Source: Prochlorococcus marinus str. MIT 9107
Lineage (GTDB): Bacteria; Cyanobacteriota; Cyanobacteriia; PCC-6307; Cyanobiaceae
DNA: 64,000 nt
Assembly: GCF_000759855.1 (NCBI RefSeq)
Contig: NZ_JNAI01000009.1
Coordinates: forward strand, 186,001 to 250,000
Direction: 5' to 3'
The position numbers and the translations under genes were made by a program. The notes under the pieces are model-generated. The model saw only the letters and a list, made by a program, of their open reading frames with translations, was not told the DNA's origin and did not search any database. Within the stretch, counting starts at the first letter, position 1; each line of letters opens with the position of its first letter. Below are positions 9,706 through 18,933 of this stretch, one piece after another.

Positions 9706-9802
9706 TTAAAAAATAATTTCTATTAGAAGATTAGTTTAAATTTTAATAAAAAGTACTCTTGATTAATAAACAAATATTTTTACGTTAAGGTTTTCTGAAT
9801 TT

Positions 9803-9967
9803 TTAAATATTTATATAACCTTTACCAAAACATACTAAACAAGTTTTTCTTGAATTTTCAGGTGTTTTAAAATTTCCTGACCCTCCACATTTTGAACATT
9901 TAATTTTATTAATAGAAATTACATCATCAGAGATAATTTCTTTTAAAGCAATTTTAGAATTTTCCAT
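9803..9967 (-). CDS. 54-residue DnaJ-type zinc-finger protein
   Basis: A short reading frame between cobW and purS. It has two CxxCxGxG-like halves: C24-x2-C27-GGSG and C43-x2-C46-FGKG, the arrangement of one zinc site of the DnaJ cysteine-rich domain and of BSD2-like chaperone fragments. Nothing else of DnaJ is present. The first 20 residues are a short amphipathic stretch. It lies 46 bases after the end of the CobW GTPase gene on the same strand, so a link to metal handling or thiol chaperoning is possible but inferred. Zinc binding is likely; function unknown. Confidence 0.75.
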   Translation of the reverse strand: MENSKIALKEIISDDVISINKIKCSKCGGSGNFKTPENSRKTCLVCFGKGYINI

Positions 9968-10013
9968 TTAGGACTGTTAACTCTTCTAAGTATCCTGACA
10001 CGTAACTATAAAA

Positions 10014-11078
10014 TCAAATCTTTATTTTTGGGTCACTTAAAATCTTAAATTTCTCTTTAATTTTTCTATTAAAAGCTTTTATAGATTTTTCATCAAAGGA
10101 AATTATTACTAATTCAAGGCCTGCATTATCATTTGGTCTCCAACAGTCATCTGGAGCCTCTTCAAACCATGTATTAATTTTTTTTCCAACGATTTGTATT
10201 TGTAAAGGCAATGATTTGTTTGGTATCCATATACGTCCTTTTATTCGAAGGATGTTTAATTCATCCAATATTTTTGACATCTCTTTTTCAAAGTCATTTT
10301 TTTCAAGAAAATAATTTAATTTAATTGAATTTGATACAAGCTCAACGTGATTATGGTCATGTTCTTCCTTTAAAAATTTTTTATAAGTCTCTTTTTTAAA
10401 ATTAAAATCAAATAAATAATTTAAATCAATTTTTCCATTTTTGGATTTCAGGACTGGCGTAGATAAGTTTAGACTTCCTTGGATTTTATTTTTTACAAAA
10501 TCAAATTGATCATCATTTAAGATATCTGATCTAGAGACTAAAACGATATCAGAAACTTCTATTTGCTCCTCAAAGAGTTCATTTATAGTAGCGTTGTGAT
10601 CAATTTTATATGTTTCATTATATTGTTTTGTTATTTTGTTTAAATCATTAATTGGTGAACCATTAAGCATTGATTCTCCGTTTACTATCCCAACGACTAC
10701 TTCGAGGTATACAGAAGATCTTATTTCAGGCCAGTTAAGTGCTTGAATTAATGGTATGGGCAATGCCAATCCACTTGTTTCAATAATTATTGAATCGATA
10801 GGAGGATCAAATTCAAGAAGAGCTTTTATTGATGGAACAAAATTATCTTGAACAGTACAACATAAACATCCATTGTTTAATTCGATTACACAGTCGTCTT
10901 CAGATTCATTACATTTATCACAACTTTTAATCAAATCACCGTCAATTCCAATATCACCAAATTCATTAATTATTAAACCAAATTTTTTAGTACTCTTTTT
11001 TAATAAATATTTTAGAAAAGTTGTTTTACCTGAACCAAGAAATCCTGAAACAACTATTACTGGTATTTTTTTTTTCAT
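10014..11078 (-). CDS. CobW/COG0523 family GTP-binding metallochaperone
   Basis: A 354-residue G3E-family P-loop GTPase. Walker A is GFLGSGKTT (about residues 12-20), the metal-binding GCLCC motif of the COG0523 family is near residue 69, ETSGLALP follows, and a histidine-rich EEHDHNHVE stretch lies near residue 240, ahead of the C-terminal CobW domain. Members insert or traffic zinc, cobalt or other metals; CobW proper supports cobalamin synthesis, others serve zinc homeostasis. Which metal is used here cannot be decided. It starts 9 bases after the pentapeptide-repeat gene ends. Confidence 0.88.
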   Translation of the reverse strand: MKKKIPVIVVSGFLGSGKTTFLKYLLKKSTKKFGLIINEFGDIGIDGDLIKSCDKCNESEDDCVIELNNGCLCCTVQDNFVPSIKALLEFDPPIDSIIIETSGLALPIPLIQALNWPEIRSSVYLEVVVGIVNGESMLNGSPINDLNKITKQYNETYKIDHNATINELFEEQIEVSDIVLVSRSDILNDDQFDFVKNKIQGSLNLSTPVLKSKNGKIDLNYLFDFNFKKETYKKFLKEEHDHNHVELVSNSIKLNYFLEKNDFEKEMSKILDELNILRIKGRIWIPNKSLPLQIQIVGKKINTWFEEAPDDCWRPNDNAGLELVIISFDEKSIKAFNRKIKEKFKILSDPKIKI

Positions 11079-11087
11079 CCTTAATGA

Positions 11088-11600
11088 TTAACAACCTAGG
11101 CTATATTCTGTACTCTCTCCTGTAGAACTATTAGTGCCATTAGCAATCGCACATAATTGTTTTTGTTGAGTACGACTAAGAACAGCATCCGTAAAATCCG
11201 CACCATCTATTTTTGCTCCTTCGAAATTACTCTCCATTAATAAAGCATTGGTAAAATTAACATCTGAAAGATCAGCATCTGTAAAGTCTGTTGCATAGGC
11301 AAGTGCGTCTCTTAAATTGGCTCCATTAAAATTTGAGTTTTGCAATTTACTATTATTGAATACCGCACCTTCTAAATTACTTTCACTGAAATTAAATCCA
11401 TTTAGATCAAATTTAATAAATTCGTTTCCACTTAAATCTTGACCATGCATATCAGGCTCTAAATCAAGGTCTTGTTGGTTTCTGATTTCAGGCGGACGCT
11501 TAGCCCAGGCAGAATTTACAGAATTTAAAAATAAAATCCCAACAATTAATAATGTAATTAACGCATTTTTTAGAGTTGGTAAAGTAATTGATTTAATCAT
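11088..11600 (-). CDS. Exported pentapeptide-repeat protein
   Basis: 170 residues. An N-terminal hydrophobic segment (about residues 14-32, ending VNSAWA) is a signal peptide or anchor. From about residue 60 to 140 come A(N/D)Lxx-type pentapeptide repeats (for example NLEGA, NLRDA, DLSDV, NFEGA, DFTDA), which build a right-handed quadrilateral helix. The tail has two cysteines (LCAIANG and final LGC). Such lumenal/periplasmic pentapeptide proteins are common in cyanobacteria with no defined role. It precedes the CobW GTPase on the same strand. Confidence 0.85.
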   Translation of the reverse strand: MIKSITLPTLKNALITLLIVGILFLNSVNSAWAKRPPEIRNQQDLDLEPDMHGQDLSGNEFIKFDLNGFNFSESNLEGAVFNNSKLQNSNFNGANLRDALAYATDFTDADLSDVNFTNALLMESNFEGAKIDGADFTDAVLSRTQQKQLCAIANGTNSSTGESTEYSLGC

Positions 11601-11663
11601 AATAAGACTGTATTTTAGAACTTATGTATTTAAAGATTGTAAGAGTATCTTAAAGGAAAATAT

Positions 11664-12281
11664 ATGGCAATGTCACTAAAGGTTATTATTCCTCCTCATC
11701 CATTAATAAAACATTGGCTTTCAATATTGCGAGAAAAAAATACTCCAAATATTTTGTACACAACTGGATATGAACAATTAGGTAAATGGCTCACATATGA
11801 AGCATTACGAAATTGGTTGCCATATAAAAAAGAAATAATAAATACTTATAATGGAGATACGGATGGATTTTTTATAAATAATAATTATCCAATAAAAGTT
11901 TATGCAATGATGCCCGAAGGCTTATCTCTTTGGTACGGATCTAAAGAAGTAATTCCTAATTCGACCCTTTCATTAGGGGAAATTCCTAAAAGTATTGAAT
12001 CAAATGAAGGCGTTATTTTTTATTCGGAACAAGTTACGTCAAAATCCACAGCAATAGAGACTTTATTAAAATTGAAGGGATTAGGAGTTGAGTCTAATAG
12101 GATTTTATTAATAACTGCTATTTGCACAAATAAAGGATTAAATGAAATTGCCAAATTATTCCCCAATCAGGTAATTTACACATCTTGCATTGATGAGGAA
12201 GACGAAAATACAAAGTTGTTGATCCCTGGGATTGGAAATCCTTTATTGCGTTTGAGTACTATATTTCATGATAAGAACTAA
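11664..12281 (+). CDS. Uracil phosphoribosyltransferase homologue
   Basis: 205 residues resembling the cyanobacterial Upp-like family: PHPLIKHWLS near residue 12 and YTTGYEQLGKWLTYEALR near residue 37 match the N-terminal Upp blocks. However the usual PRPP-binding loop (LDPMLATG-type) is not evident; the segment around residue 180 reads PGIGNPLLRL. So it is related to uracil phosphoribosyltransferase but may have lost or altered the activity. It is divergent from the pentapeptide gene and 29 bases before a small membrane protein. Confidence 0.7.
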   Translation: MAMSLKVIIPPHPLIKHWLSILREKNTPNILYTTGYEQLGKWLTYEALRNWLPYKKEIINTYNGDTDGFFINNNYPIKVYAMMPEGLSLWYGSKEVIPNSTLSLGEIPKSIESNEGVIFYSEQVTSKSTAIETLLKLKGLGVESNRILLITAICTNKGLNEIAKLFPNQVIYTSCIDEEDENTKLLIPGIGNPLLRLSTIFHDKN

Positions 12282-12310
12282 TATATAATGTAGTAGTAGA
12301 TATTTTTCCA

Positions 12311-12601
12311 ATGCCTGAATACAGAGATTCGTCTTCGAATAATCTTTTATCATTAATAAGCGGTGCTTTTATTGGAGCAGCAGGTCTAGCATTGTGGTTA
12401 ATATCAGAAGCAGACAAGAGAAAGGAGGAAAAAAAACAAAAGGCGATGATGTATTCCTCAAGAATTCAAGACGGATCTGAAGCGATTGATTCAAATGAGA
12501 ATATAAATGAAGTTGATGGAGAAAATCTAGAAAAGAAAGTTGAGCAACTAAATTCTGCAATTGCTGATGTTAGGAAGCAACTTGAAGAGTTAGGTCAATA
12601 A
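12311..12601 (+). CDS. Small membrane-anchored coiled-coil protein
   Basis: 96 residues. One transmembrane helix (about residues 11-29, LLSLISGAFIGAAGLALWLI) is followed by a charged segment and a C-terminal heptad-like region (LEKKVEQLNSAIADVRKQLEEL) likely to form a coiled coil. No known domain recognised. It is sandwiched between the Upp-like gene and ilvD on the same strand with gaps of about 25 bases. Probably a conserved picocyanobacterial protein; function unknown. Confidence 0.7.
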   Translation: MPEYRDSSSNNLLSLISGAFIGAAGLALWLISEADKRKEEKKQKAMMYSSRIQDGSEAIDSNENINEVDGENLEKKVEQLNSAIADVRKQLEELGQ

Positions 12602-12624
12602 AATAATAAAGGTTCTCAAATAAT

Positions 12625-14298
12625 ATGAATAAATTCAGATCATCTGCAATAACCCAAGGTGTGCAAAGATCCCCTAACAGATCAATGTTAAGAGCTGTTG
12701 GATTTAATGATGAAGATTTTAATAAACCTATTATTGGAGTTGCCAATGGTTACAGTACAATAACACCATGCAATATAGGGTTAAATAAGTTAGCTCTCAG
12801 AGCTGAAGAGTCAATCAGAAGATCAGGCGGAATGCCTCAAATGTTTGGAACAATCACTGTAAGTGATGGCATTTCTATGGGAACAGAGGGGATGAAATAT
12901 TCACTAGTTTCAAGAGAAGTAATAGCTGACTCAATAGAAACCGCATGTAATGCTCAAAGTATGGACGGAGTACTTGCAATAGGTGGATGTGATAAAAACA
13001 TGCCTGGTGCCATGATAGCAATTGCAAGAATGAATATTCCCTCAATATTTATTTATGGAGGAACAATCAAACCAGGGAAATTAAACGGAGAAGATTTAAC
13101 TGTTGTCAGTGCATTTGAAGCAGTTGGACAGTTAACATCAGGCAAAATTAATGAAAAAAGGTTAATCGAAGTTGAGAAAAATTGTATTCCTGGAGCAGGA
13201 AGCTGTGGAGGAATGTTTACGGCTAATACAATGTCTGCTGTTATAGAAGTATTAGGGTTAAGCCTCCCTCACAGTTCAACAATGGCTGCAGAGGATTATG
13301 AAAAAGAACTAAGTGCAGAAAAAAGTGCCGAGATATTAGTAGATGCGATAAAAAAAGATATAAGACCTCTTGATCTAATGACCAAGAAGTCATTTGAAAA
13401 TGCAATATCTGTAATAATGGCTGTTGGAGGTTCAACAAATGCTGTATTACATATTTTAGCTATAGCGAATACTGCAGGTATTGATATTAGTATTGATGAT
13501 TTTGAGAGAATAAGGCAAAAAGTTCCTGTTATTTGTGACCTTAAGCCAAGTGGAAAATATGTAACTGTGGATCTTCATAAAGCAGGAGGGATTCCACAAG
13601 TTATGAAAATACTCTTAAATGCAGGATTAATTCATGGTGAATGTAAAAATATAGAAGGCAAAACAATTTCCGAAAACTTAAAAGAAATTCCAGATACTCC
13701 TCCAGATAATCAAAATGTCATTAGAGATATAAATAATCCTCTTTACAAAAAAGGACATTTAGCAATATTAAAAGGAAATTTAGCAAAGGAAGGTTCCGTA
13801 GCAAAAATTAGTGGAGTAAAAAACCCTGTACTTACTGGACCAGCTAGAATTTTCGAAAGTGAAGAGGATTGCCTTAAATCTATCCTAAATAATGATATAA
13901 AAGCTGGAGATGTAGTTGTAGTAAGAAATGAAGGTCCTGTTGGAGGGCCAGGCATGAGAGAAATGTTATCTCCTACATCAGCAATTGTTGGACAAGGTCT
14001 TGGAGAAAAAGTGGCCTTAATTACTGATGGAAGATTTAGCGGAGGTTCTTACGGACTGGTTGTTGGACATATCGCTCCAGAAGCTGCTGTTGGAGGCAAT
14101 ATTGCTCTTATAAAAGAAGGAGATTTAATTACTGTTGATGCGGTAAAACTACTAATTCATGTAGATTTATCTGATGAAGAATTAAAAGCTAGAAGAAAAA
14201 ATTGGGAGAAACCAGATCCAAAATATAAAAAAGGTATACTTTCAAAATATTCAAGGATCGTAAGCACATCAAGTTTAGGAGCAGTTACTGATTTATAA
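12625..14298 (+). CDS. ilvD: Dihydroxy-acid dehydratase
   Basis: Third step of valine/isoleucine synthesis: dehydrates 2,3-dihydroxy acids to 2-keto acids using an iron-sulfur cluster. Full length at 557 residues. Cluster and magnesium motifs are present: TPCNIG with one cysteine, GGCDKNMPG with the second, and [12 protein letters not shown] with the third; the C-terminal [11 protein letters not shown] and TDGRFSGG loops complete the active site. Three cysteines in this spacing fit the 2Fe-2S plant/cyanobacterial-type enzyme. Confidence 0.96.
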   Translation: MNKFRSSAITQGVQRSPNRSMLRAVGFNDEDFNKPIIGVANGYSTITPCNIGLNKLALRAEESIRRSGGMPQMFGTITVSDGISMGTEGMKYSLVSREVIADSIETACNAQSMDGVLAIGGCDKNMPGAMIAIARMNIPSIFIYGGTIKPGKLNGEDLTVVSAFEAVGQLTSGKINEKRLIEVEKNCIPGAGSCGGMFTANTMSAVIEVLGLSLPHSSTMAAEDYEKELSAEKSAEILVDAIKKDIRPLDLMTKKSFENAISVIMAVGGSTNAVLHILAIANTAGIDISIDDFERIRQKVPVICDLKPSGKYVTVDLHKAGGIPQVMKILLNAGLIHGECKNIEGKTISENLKEIPDTPPDNQNVIRDINNPLYKKGHLAILKGNLAKEGSVAKISGVKNPVLTGPARIFESEEDCLKSILNNDIKAGDVVVVRNEGPVGGPGMREMLSPTSAIVGQGLGEKVALITDGRFSGGSYGLVVGHIAPEAAVGGNIALIKEGDLITVDAVKLLIHVDLSDEELKARRKNWEKPDPKYKKGILSKYSRIVSTSSLGAVTDL

Positions 14299-14320
14299 AT
14301 CGGCTCAAAATTTTATTTAC

Positions 14321-14707
14321 TTAATCAATAAAACTTTTTATCCTATTTGCCAGATTTTCCAATCTAGCGCTGTACCTTGGGGAATTACATTTTTTCCCAT
14401 TATTACTATCCATCCATAACGTTTTAACTCCACTCCATAATATTGGTTCATCAGGAAAATTAAGCTTGGAGATAACTAAAACCAACTCATTATTTGATTT
14501 AAAAAGTTCTAATTCAAGATCGTAAATTTCTATTCTTTTACCTTCTTTATCTCGACATAAAATATTAACTGTTAAATCGATATCTTCCTCATCGATTTGG
14601 TATTCACCATTTATTTTTACTACAGAGTGAACAAAAGGTTTATTTGTTAAATCTGCTGACTTAGCGATTAAGCTCTCTATATTTTTAGGTGAATTTTCAA
14701 ATAACAC
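14321..14707 (-). CDS. Conserved hypothetical protein
   Basis: 128 residues, no signal peptide or membrane helix, no family recognised. Composition is alternating strand and helix (VVKINGEY, LTVNILCRDKEGKRIEIYDLELELF, LVLVISKLNFP), suggesting a small alpha/beta fold. Its start overlaps the end of the CIA30-like gene by 11 bases, so the two are translationally linked and probably function together or were conserved as a pair. Confidence 0.7.
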   Translation of the reverse strand: MLFENSPKNIESLIAKSADLTNKPFVHSVVKINGEYQIDEEDIDLTVNILCRDKEGKRIEIYDLELELFKSNNELVLVISKLNFPDEPILWSGVKTLWMDSNNGKKCNSPRYSARLENLANRIKSFID

Positions 14708-15245
14708 TTATTGATTTAATTAAAACTTTTATCGAACCCTGCTTAAACTCATTATTTAGTAGTCCATCATCACCGAACTTAGAGTGAAGTATTTGCAATC
14801 GTTTAATTTTAGATGGCTTGAATTTAAATGGTAAAGGTACCTTATTAGCTCTTACTGAGGGCTTGAGAGAACTAAAAGGAATTAGAACATTGGTTGTTCC
14901 AAATTTTTTTGTTGGGAATGATTTAATCCACCTGAGCCCACCAGGAATAAATTCGGTAATTCCAAGGAGATCATCTTCACAAGCGACCGCAAACTTAAAA
15001 GTTCTTCCTTGTCCATCAATATTTAGCTCAAAGGAACCATATTCAGAAACATTTAAAGATGGTTTATATACAGAGGATCTACAACTAACGAATCCACCTC
15101 CTTTCTCGACAATATTCCCCTTCAATAACAATCCAGAATTTGAAATTTCACAATAAGCTGAGCTTGATCCTCCCATAACAGTGTCATTTAATGTCTTCCA
15201 GTCATTAAACTCTTTTTTCAAGAATAAAAATTTTTTCTTACTCAT
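14697..15245 (-). CDS. CIA30 (NDUFAF1-like) family protein
   Basis: 182 residues matching the complex I intermediate-associated protein 30 domain: WKTLNDTVMGGSSSA at the N-terminus is the signature (W..V.D.VMGG.S), followed by FRGGFVS-like GGGFVSCRSS and the beta-sandwich segments RTFKFAV and NVLIPFSSLKPS. In mitochondria this fold assists NADH dehydrogenase assembly; in cyanobacteria its role is unproven, but relatives occur near chlorophyll and NDH genes. Overlaps the downstream 128-aa gene by 11 bases. Confidence 0.8.
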   Translation of the reverse strand: MSKKKFLFLKKEFNDWKTLNDTVMGGSSSAYCEISNSGLLLKGNIVEKGGGFVSCRSSVYKPSLNVSEYGSFELNIDGQGRTFKFAVACEDDLLGITEFIPGGLRWIKSFPTKKFGTTNVLIPFSSLKPSVRANKVPLPFKFKPSKIKRLQILHSKFGDDGLLNNEFKQGSIKVLIKSISVI

Positions 15246-15275
15246 TAATTTATTTTAATTATTTATAGACTTTAA

Positions 15276-16010
15276 CTAAATTTTTAAATCTTTTGCTGAT
15301 TCTTGATCACAAAATATTGAAATTTGATTAGTAGATTTTATTAATTTTGATGGAGTTCTATCGGGAGACTCCTTTTCATCTAATAACCTTTCGAGAGCAA
15401 GTTTTTTAGAGGCGCCACTAACCAAAAATATTATCTTTGAGGAGGCTGAAAGGACTCTTGGAGTTAATGAGATTCTTTTTAAACCTTTACCTTCACTAAA
15501 AATAACAAAATCATCCACATTATTTTTTTGATAAGGAAATAATGAAGCTGTATGACCATCGTCTCCAAGACCTAATAAAGTCAAATCAAAAGATGGAGGG
15601 TTTGATCCGCATTTTTCAAATAATTTTGAAATAAATAGATTTTTGATAGCTTCTTCATCAGCTTTCAAGTCATTTAAAATTTCGTAAAAAAAAGCTCCAG
15701 ATCCCAAATTAGTTAACAATGAATTTTTCAACATTAATGAGTTACTTAATTCTGAATTTGGATCAACGCATCTCTCATCTCCTAAAAAGACATCAACCAT
15801 ATTCCATCTAAGATCACTTTTTGAAAGAAGTTTATAAACAGATTTAGGAGTTGAACCTCCACTTACACAAAATTTAAATCTATCTTTCTTTTTTAAAGTA
15901 TGAAAAATCTGTCTTTCAATAAACTTAAAAACAGCTGTTGATAGTTTTAACTTGTCTTTATAGATGTTTAAGGTATATCCATTTATTATCTTTTCAATCA
16001 TTACATCCAT
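15276..16010 (-). CDS. pgl: 6-phosphogluconolactonase
   Basis: Hydrolyses 6-phosphogluconolactone in the oxidative pentose phosphate pathway. 244 residues with the NagB/DevB fold: FCVSGGSTPKSVY phosphate loop near residue 47, FLGDERCVDP near residue 75, and LLGLGDDGHTASLFP near residue 145. Two starts are possible: the ATG at 16010, or the ATG at 16001, which overlaps the gnd stop as TAATG. Either way it is translationally coupled to gnd, giving adjacent steps of the same pathway. Confidence 0.92.
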   Translation of the reverse strand: MDVMIEKIINGYTLNIYKDKLKLSTAVFKFIERQIFHTLKKKDRFKFCVSGGSTPKSVYKLLSKSDLRWNMVDVFLGDERCVDPNSELSNSLMLKNSLLTNLGSGAFFYEILNDLKADEEAIKNLFISKLFEKCGSNPPSFDLTLLGLGDDGHTASLFPYQKNNVDDFVIFSEGKGLKRISLTPRVLSASSKIIFLVSGASKKLALERLLDEKESPDRTPSKLIKSTNQISIFCDQESAKDLKI

Positions 16011-17416
16011 TCAGTGTGGAAACTACCTTCTTTGTCAATTCTTTCATAAGTATGAGAGCCAAAACAATCTCTCATTGCCTGAACCAGATTCTGAGGGAGT
16101 CTATTTGTTCTATAACTATTCAAATAATCTAAAGTACTTGATAGGCATGGAACTGGTATACCAGCTTTTGTAGATAAAGAAACCACATTAGCTAAATTAT
16201 CTAATCTTGCTGCAATCTCGTTATTAAACCAATTATCAAAAATTAAATTTTTCAAATTAGGGTCTTTATAATAAGCATCTTGAATTTTACTTAATAATCT
16301 TGATCTAATTATGCATCCTCCTTTCCATATTTGAGCGATTGATGGCATATTCAAATCATAATTATAAACAGAAGACGCTTCTCTTAAAATATCCATTCCT
16401 TGAGCATAGCTAGCCATTGTGGCGAGAACTACAGCATCAAATAAAGGTTTCATTCCATCTGAAATATCTCCTAAATCAAAATCTGCAATCTCCTTTATTG
16501 GAATAGTTTTTTCAATCTCACTACGTTGTTCTTTTAAAGAACTCATTACTCTTGCATTTAAAGAAGCATAAATCGTTGGGACTGAGACCCCAAGTTCTAA
16601 AGCACTTACAACAGTCCATAACCCAGTGCCTTTCTGGCCAGCTTTATCTAATATTTTTTCCACAACATGATCTCCAGTTATTTCATCTTTTGTCTTTAGA
16701 CAAATCTCTGTTATCTCAACAAGATAAGAAGCTAATTCATCAGTATTATTCCAGATTCCAAAAACCTCTGACATCTGATGTCCATTCATTCCTTTTACTC
16801 TCTTCATAAGGTCATAGGCTTCTGCAAGTATTTGCTCAATTCCATATTCGATTCCATTATGAACAGTCTTCACGAAATGACCCGAGCCTCCTGGTCCAAC
16901 GTATGCGACACATGGACCATCTTCAACTTTGGCAGCCATCTTAGTTAATAAGCTTTCTATTGCATAGTAAGAGGCTTTAGTACCTCCAGGCATCATACTT
17001 GGCCCTTCAAGAGCTCCCTTAGCACCACCAGAAACCCCCATTCCTATATATCCAAAACTTTTACTTTCTAGAGTATTTACCCTTCTTTCTGTATCTTTGA
17101 ATTGAGAATTACCGCCATCAATTAATAAATCTCCTTCCTCGAGATATCCAGAAATATTATCTATAACAGCATCCGTTGCAGATCCAGCTTTTACCATCAT
17201 TAAAATTCTTCTAGGTCTCTCAAGCTTATCAACAAATTCCTGGAGAGTTTCAGCTCCCTCTATATTCTTACCAAGGCCTCGACCTTCCAAAAATTCTATA
17301 GTTTTTGAGTAAGTTCTATTGAAAACTACACTAGAAAATCCATTTCTTTCAGCATTAAGAACTAAATTTTCTCCCATAACACCAAGACCTATTAAACCAA
17401 AATGCGCCTTGGACAT
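16001..17416 (-). CDS. gnd: 6-phosphogluconate dehydrogenase (decarboxylating)
   Basis: Oxidises 6-phosphogluconate to ribulose 5-phosphate with NADP. The Rossmann motif GLGVMGENL is at residues about 9-17, GMGVSGGAKGAL and GPGGSGHFVKTVHNGIEYG carry the catalytic lysine region, and KGTGLW is present. I choose the ATG at 17416 (MSKAHFGLIG) over an in-frame TTG six codons earlier, because it starts right at the nucleotide-binding strand. 471 residues is normal. Lies 94 bases downstream of glgC, with pgl overlapping its 3' end: a carbohydrate-breakdown cluster. Confidence 0.95.
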   Translation of the reverse strand: MSKAHFGLIGLGVMGENLVLNAERNGFSSVVFNRTYSKTIEFLEGRGLGKNIEGAETLQEFVDKLERPRRILMMVKAGSATDAVIDNISGYLEEGDLLIDGGNSQFKDTERRVNTLESKSFGYIGMGVSGGAKGALEGPSMMPGGTKASYYAIESLLTKMAAKVEDGPCVAYVGPGGSGHFVKTVHNGIEYGIEQILAEAYDLMKRVKGMNGHQMSEVFGIWNNTDELASYLVEITEICLKTKDEITGDHVVEKILDKAGQKGTGLWTVVSALELGVSVPTIYASLNARVMSSLKEQRSEIEKTIPIKEIADFDLGDISDGMKPLFDAVVLATMASYAQGMDILREASSVYNYDLNMPSIAQIWKGGCIIRSRLLSKIQDAYYKDPNLKNLIFDNWFNNEIAARLDNLANVVSLSTKAGIPVPCLSSTLDYLNSYRTNRLPQNLVQAMRDCFGSHTYERIDKEGSFHTEWM

Positions 17417-17510
17417 AAAAAATAAAAAACTCAATAAATACAGTTTGCCTGCAACTCAGGAAAATTGCTCAAAAAAATTACTTATGTCAGCGAAAAATGA
17501 TCGAAAAGAA

Positions 17511-18806
17511 TTAAATGACTGTTCCATTTGCAATAGTTGCATTTTTAACTACCACAACAATTCCATTTCTTATGTAGAAGCCTAATTCTGGCTTATCTGC
17601 CTCTTCCACTCTATCTTTATTAATAATCACTACATTATCTCCAATCCTAGTATTCTTATCAAGAATCGCTCTTTTTACAGTAGTACCTTCTCCTACTCCA
17701 AGAGGAGTTCCTCCTCCTTTCCTTAATTCAGTCCTCTCCTCAGGTGATTCAAAGAAATCTGCACCCATAACTAAAGTATCTTCAAGAACAGAATCACTTT
17801 CAATTCTGCTTCTTACGCCTAAAACACAATGTAGAATACTACAAGACTTCAATATCGTACCTTCACAGACTATTGAATTAGTGATTTGTGCATCTACAAG
17901 TTTAGAAGGAGGAAGGAATCTAGGTCTTGTATAAATTGGAAATTTCTCATCATAAAAACTAAATGGGGGTTTAGGTTGCTCTGTTAATGCCAAGTTTGAC
18001 TCAAAAAACGCTCCGATAGTTCCAATATCTTCCCAATAATCATTGAAGACATAACTCTTAAGAGTATCGCCCCTATTAAGAGCTTCAGGAATTATATCCT
18101 TCCCAAAATCTGTATAACTAGGAAATTTATTTAAAAGATCAAAAAGAGTATTTCTACTAAAAACGTAAATACCCATAGAGGCAAGATAAGGTTTTTGGGC
18201 AGCTGACTCATTTGTTAATCCAAATTTTGAAGTATCTACTGCCATTGCCTTCAACTTCTCTCCTGTGGGCTTTTCACTGAATTCCTTTATATTCCCTAAA
18301 TCATCAGTTCTCATGAGTCCAAAACCTTCTGCTTGGGCTTCATCTACAGGTAAAGCTGCAACAGTTAAATCAGCACCATTATCTCTATGATGTTGAACAA
18401 ATAAACTGTAATCCATCCTATACAGTTGATCTCCTGACAATATTAAATACTCATCAACATCCCATTCTTGAAATAACCATTGGTATTTTCTTACAGCATC
18501 AGCAGTCCCTTCAAACCACTTTGGACTATCAGGTGTTTGTTGAGCGGCTAAGACTTCCACAAAACCTTGTCCAAAAGGTCCATTTAGATTATATGTTCTT
18601 CCTATATGTCTATTTAGAGATGCACTATTGAACTGAGTCAATACATACATTTTTTCAATTCCTGAATTAATACAATTACTAATTGGAATATCAATTAAAC
18701 GATATTTTCCTGCTAATGGTACAGCAGGTTTAGCCCTCATTTTTGTTAAGGGGTAAAGTCTAGAACCTTTTCCTCCTCCGAGGATGATTGCCAACACACG
18801 CTTCAT
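17511..18806 (-). CDS. glgC: Glucose-1-phosphate adenylyltransferase
   Basis: Makes ADP-glucose, the committed step of glycogen synthesis; allosterically controlled by 3-phosphoglycerate and phosphate in cyanobacteria. 431 residues. The N-terminal [12 protein letters not shown] loop, [16 protein letters not shown], the [11 protein letters not shown] catalytic aspartate region, EKPTG and the [12 protein letters not shown] segment are all present; the C-terminal third is the beta-helix regulatory domain. Same strand as gnd and pgl, so glycogen storage and the oxidative pentose phosphate route sit together. 127 bases separate it from hemA. Confidence 0.96.
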   Translation of the reverse strand: MKRVLAIILGGGKGSRLYPLTKMRAKPAVPLAGKYRLIDIPISNCINSGIEKMYVLTQFNSASLNRHIGRTYNLNGPFGQGFVEVLAAQQTPDSPKWFEGTADAVRKYQWLFQEWDVDEYLILSGDQLYRMDYSLFVQHHRDNGADLTVAALPVDEAQAEGFGLMRTDDLGNIKEFSEKPTGEKLKAMAVDTSKFGLTNESAAQKPYLASMGIYVFSRNTLFDLLNKFPSYTDFGKDIIPEALNRGDTLKSYVFNDYWEDIGTIGAFFESNLALTEQPKPPFSFYDEKFPIYTRPRFLPPSKLVDAQITNSIVCEGTILKSCSILHCVLGVRSRIESDSVLEDTLVMGADFFESPEERTELRKGGGTPLGVGEGTTVKRAILDKNTRIGDNVVIINKDRVEEADKPELGFYIRNGIVVVVKNATIANGTVI

Positions 18807-18933
18807 TCAATCTAATGGAGGTAGATACAACTATTTAAAGTAACTGATTATGGGCGGATTTAGAAATAGGAATGGCCAGTTTGCAAAGGTATTTCGATAA
18901 ATTACTTGAAAAACTTAATATAAATTCAGAAAT

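Noticed and set aside
14818-15156. 112-codon plus-strand frame over the CIA30-like gene
   Set aside because: Opposite-strand shadow; the minus-strand frame has a clear family motif (VMGG).
17319-17585. 88-codon plus-strand frame across the gnd/glgC gap
   Set aside because: Overlaps both genes antisense and shows no domain.
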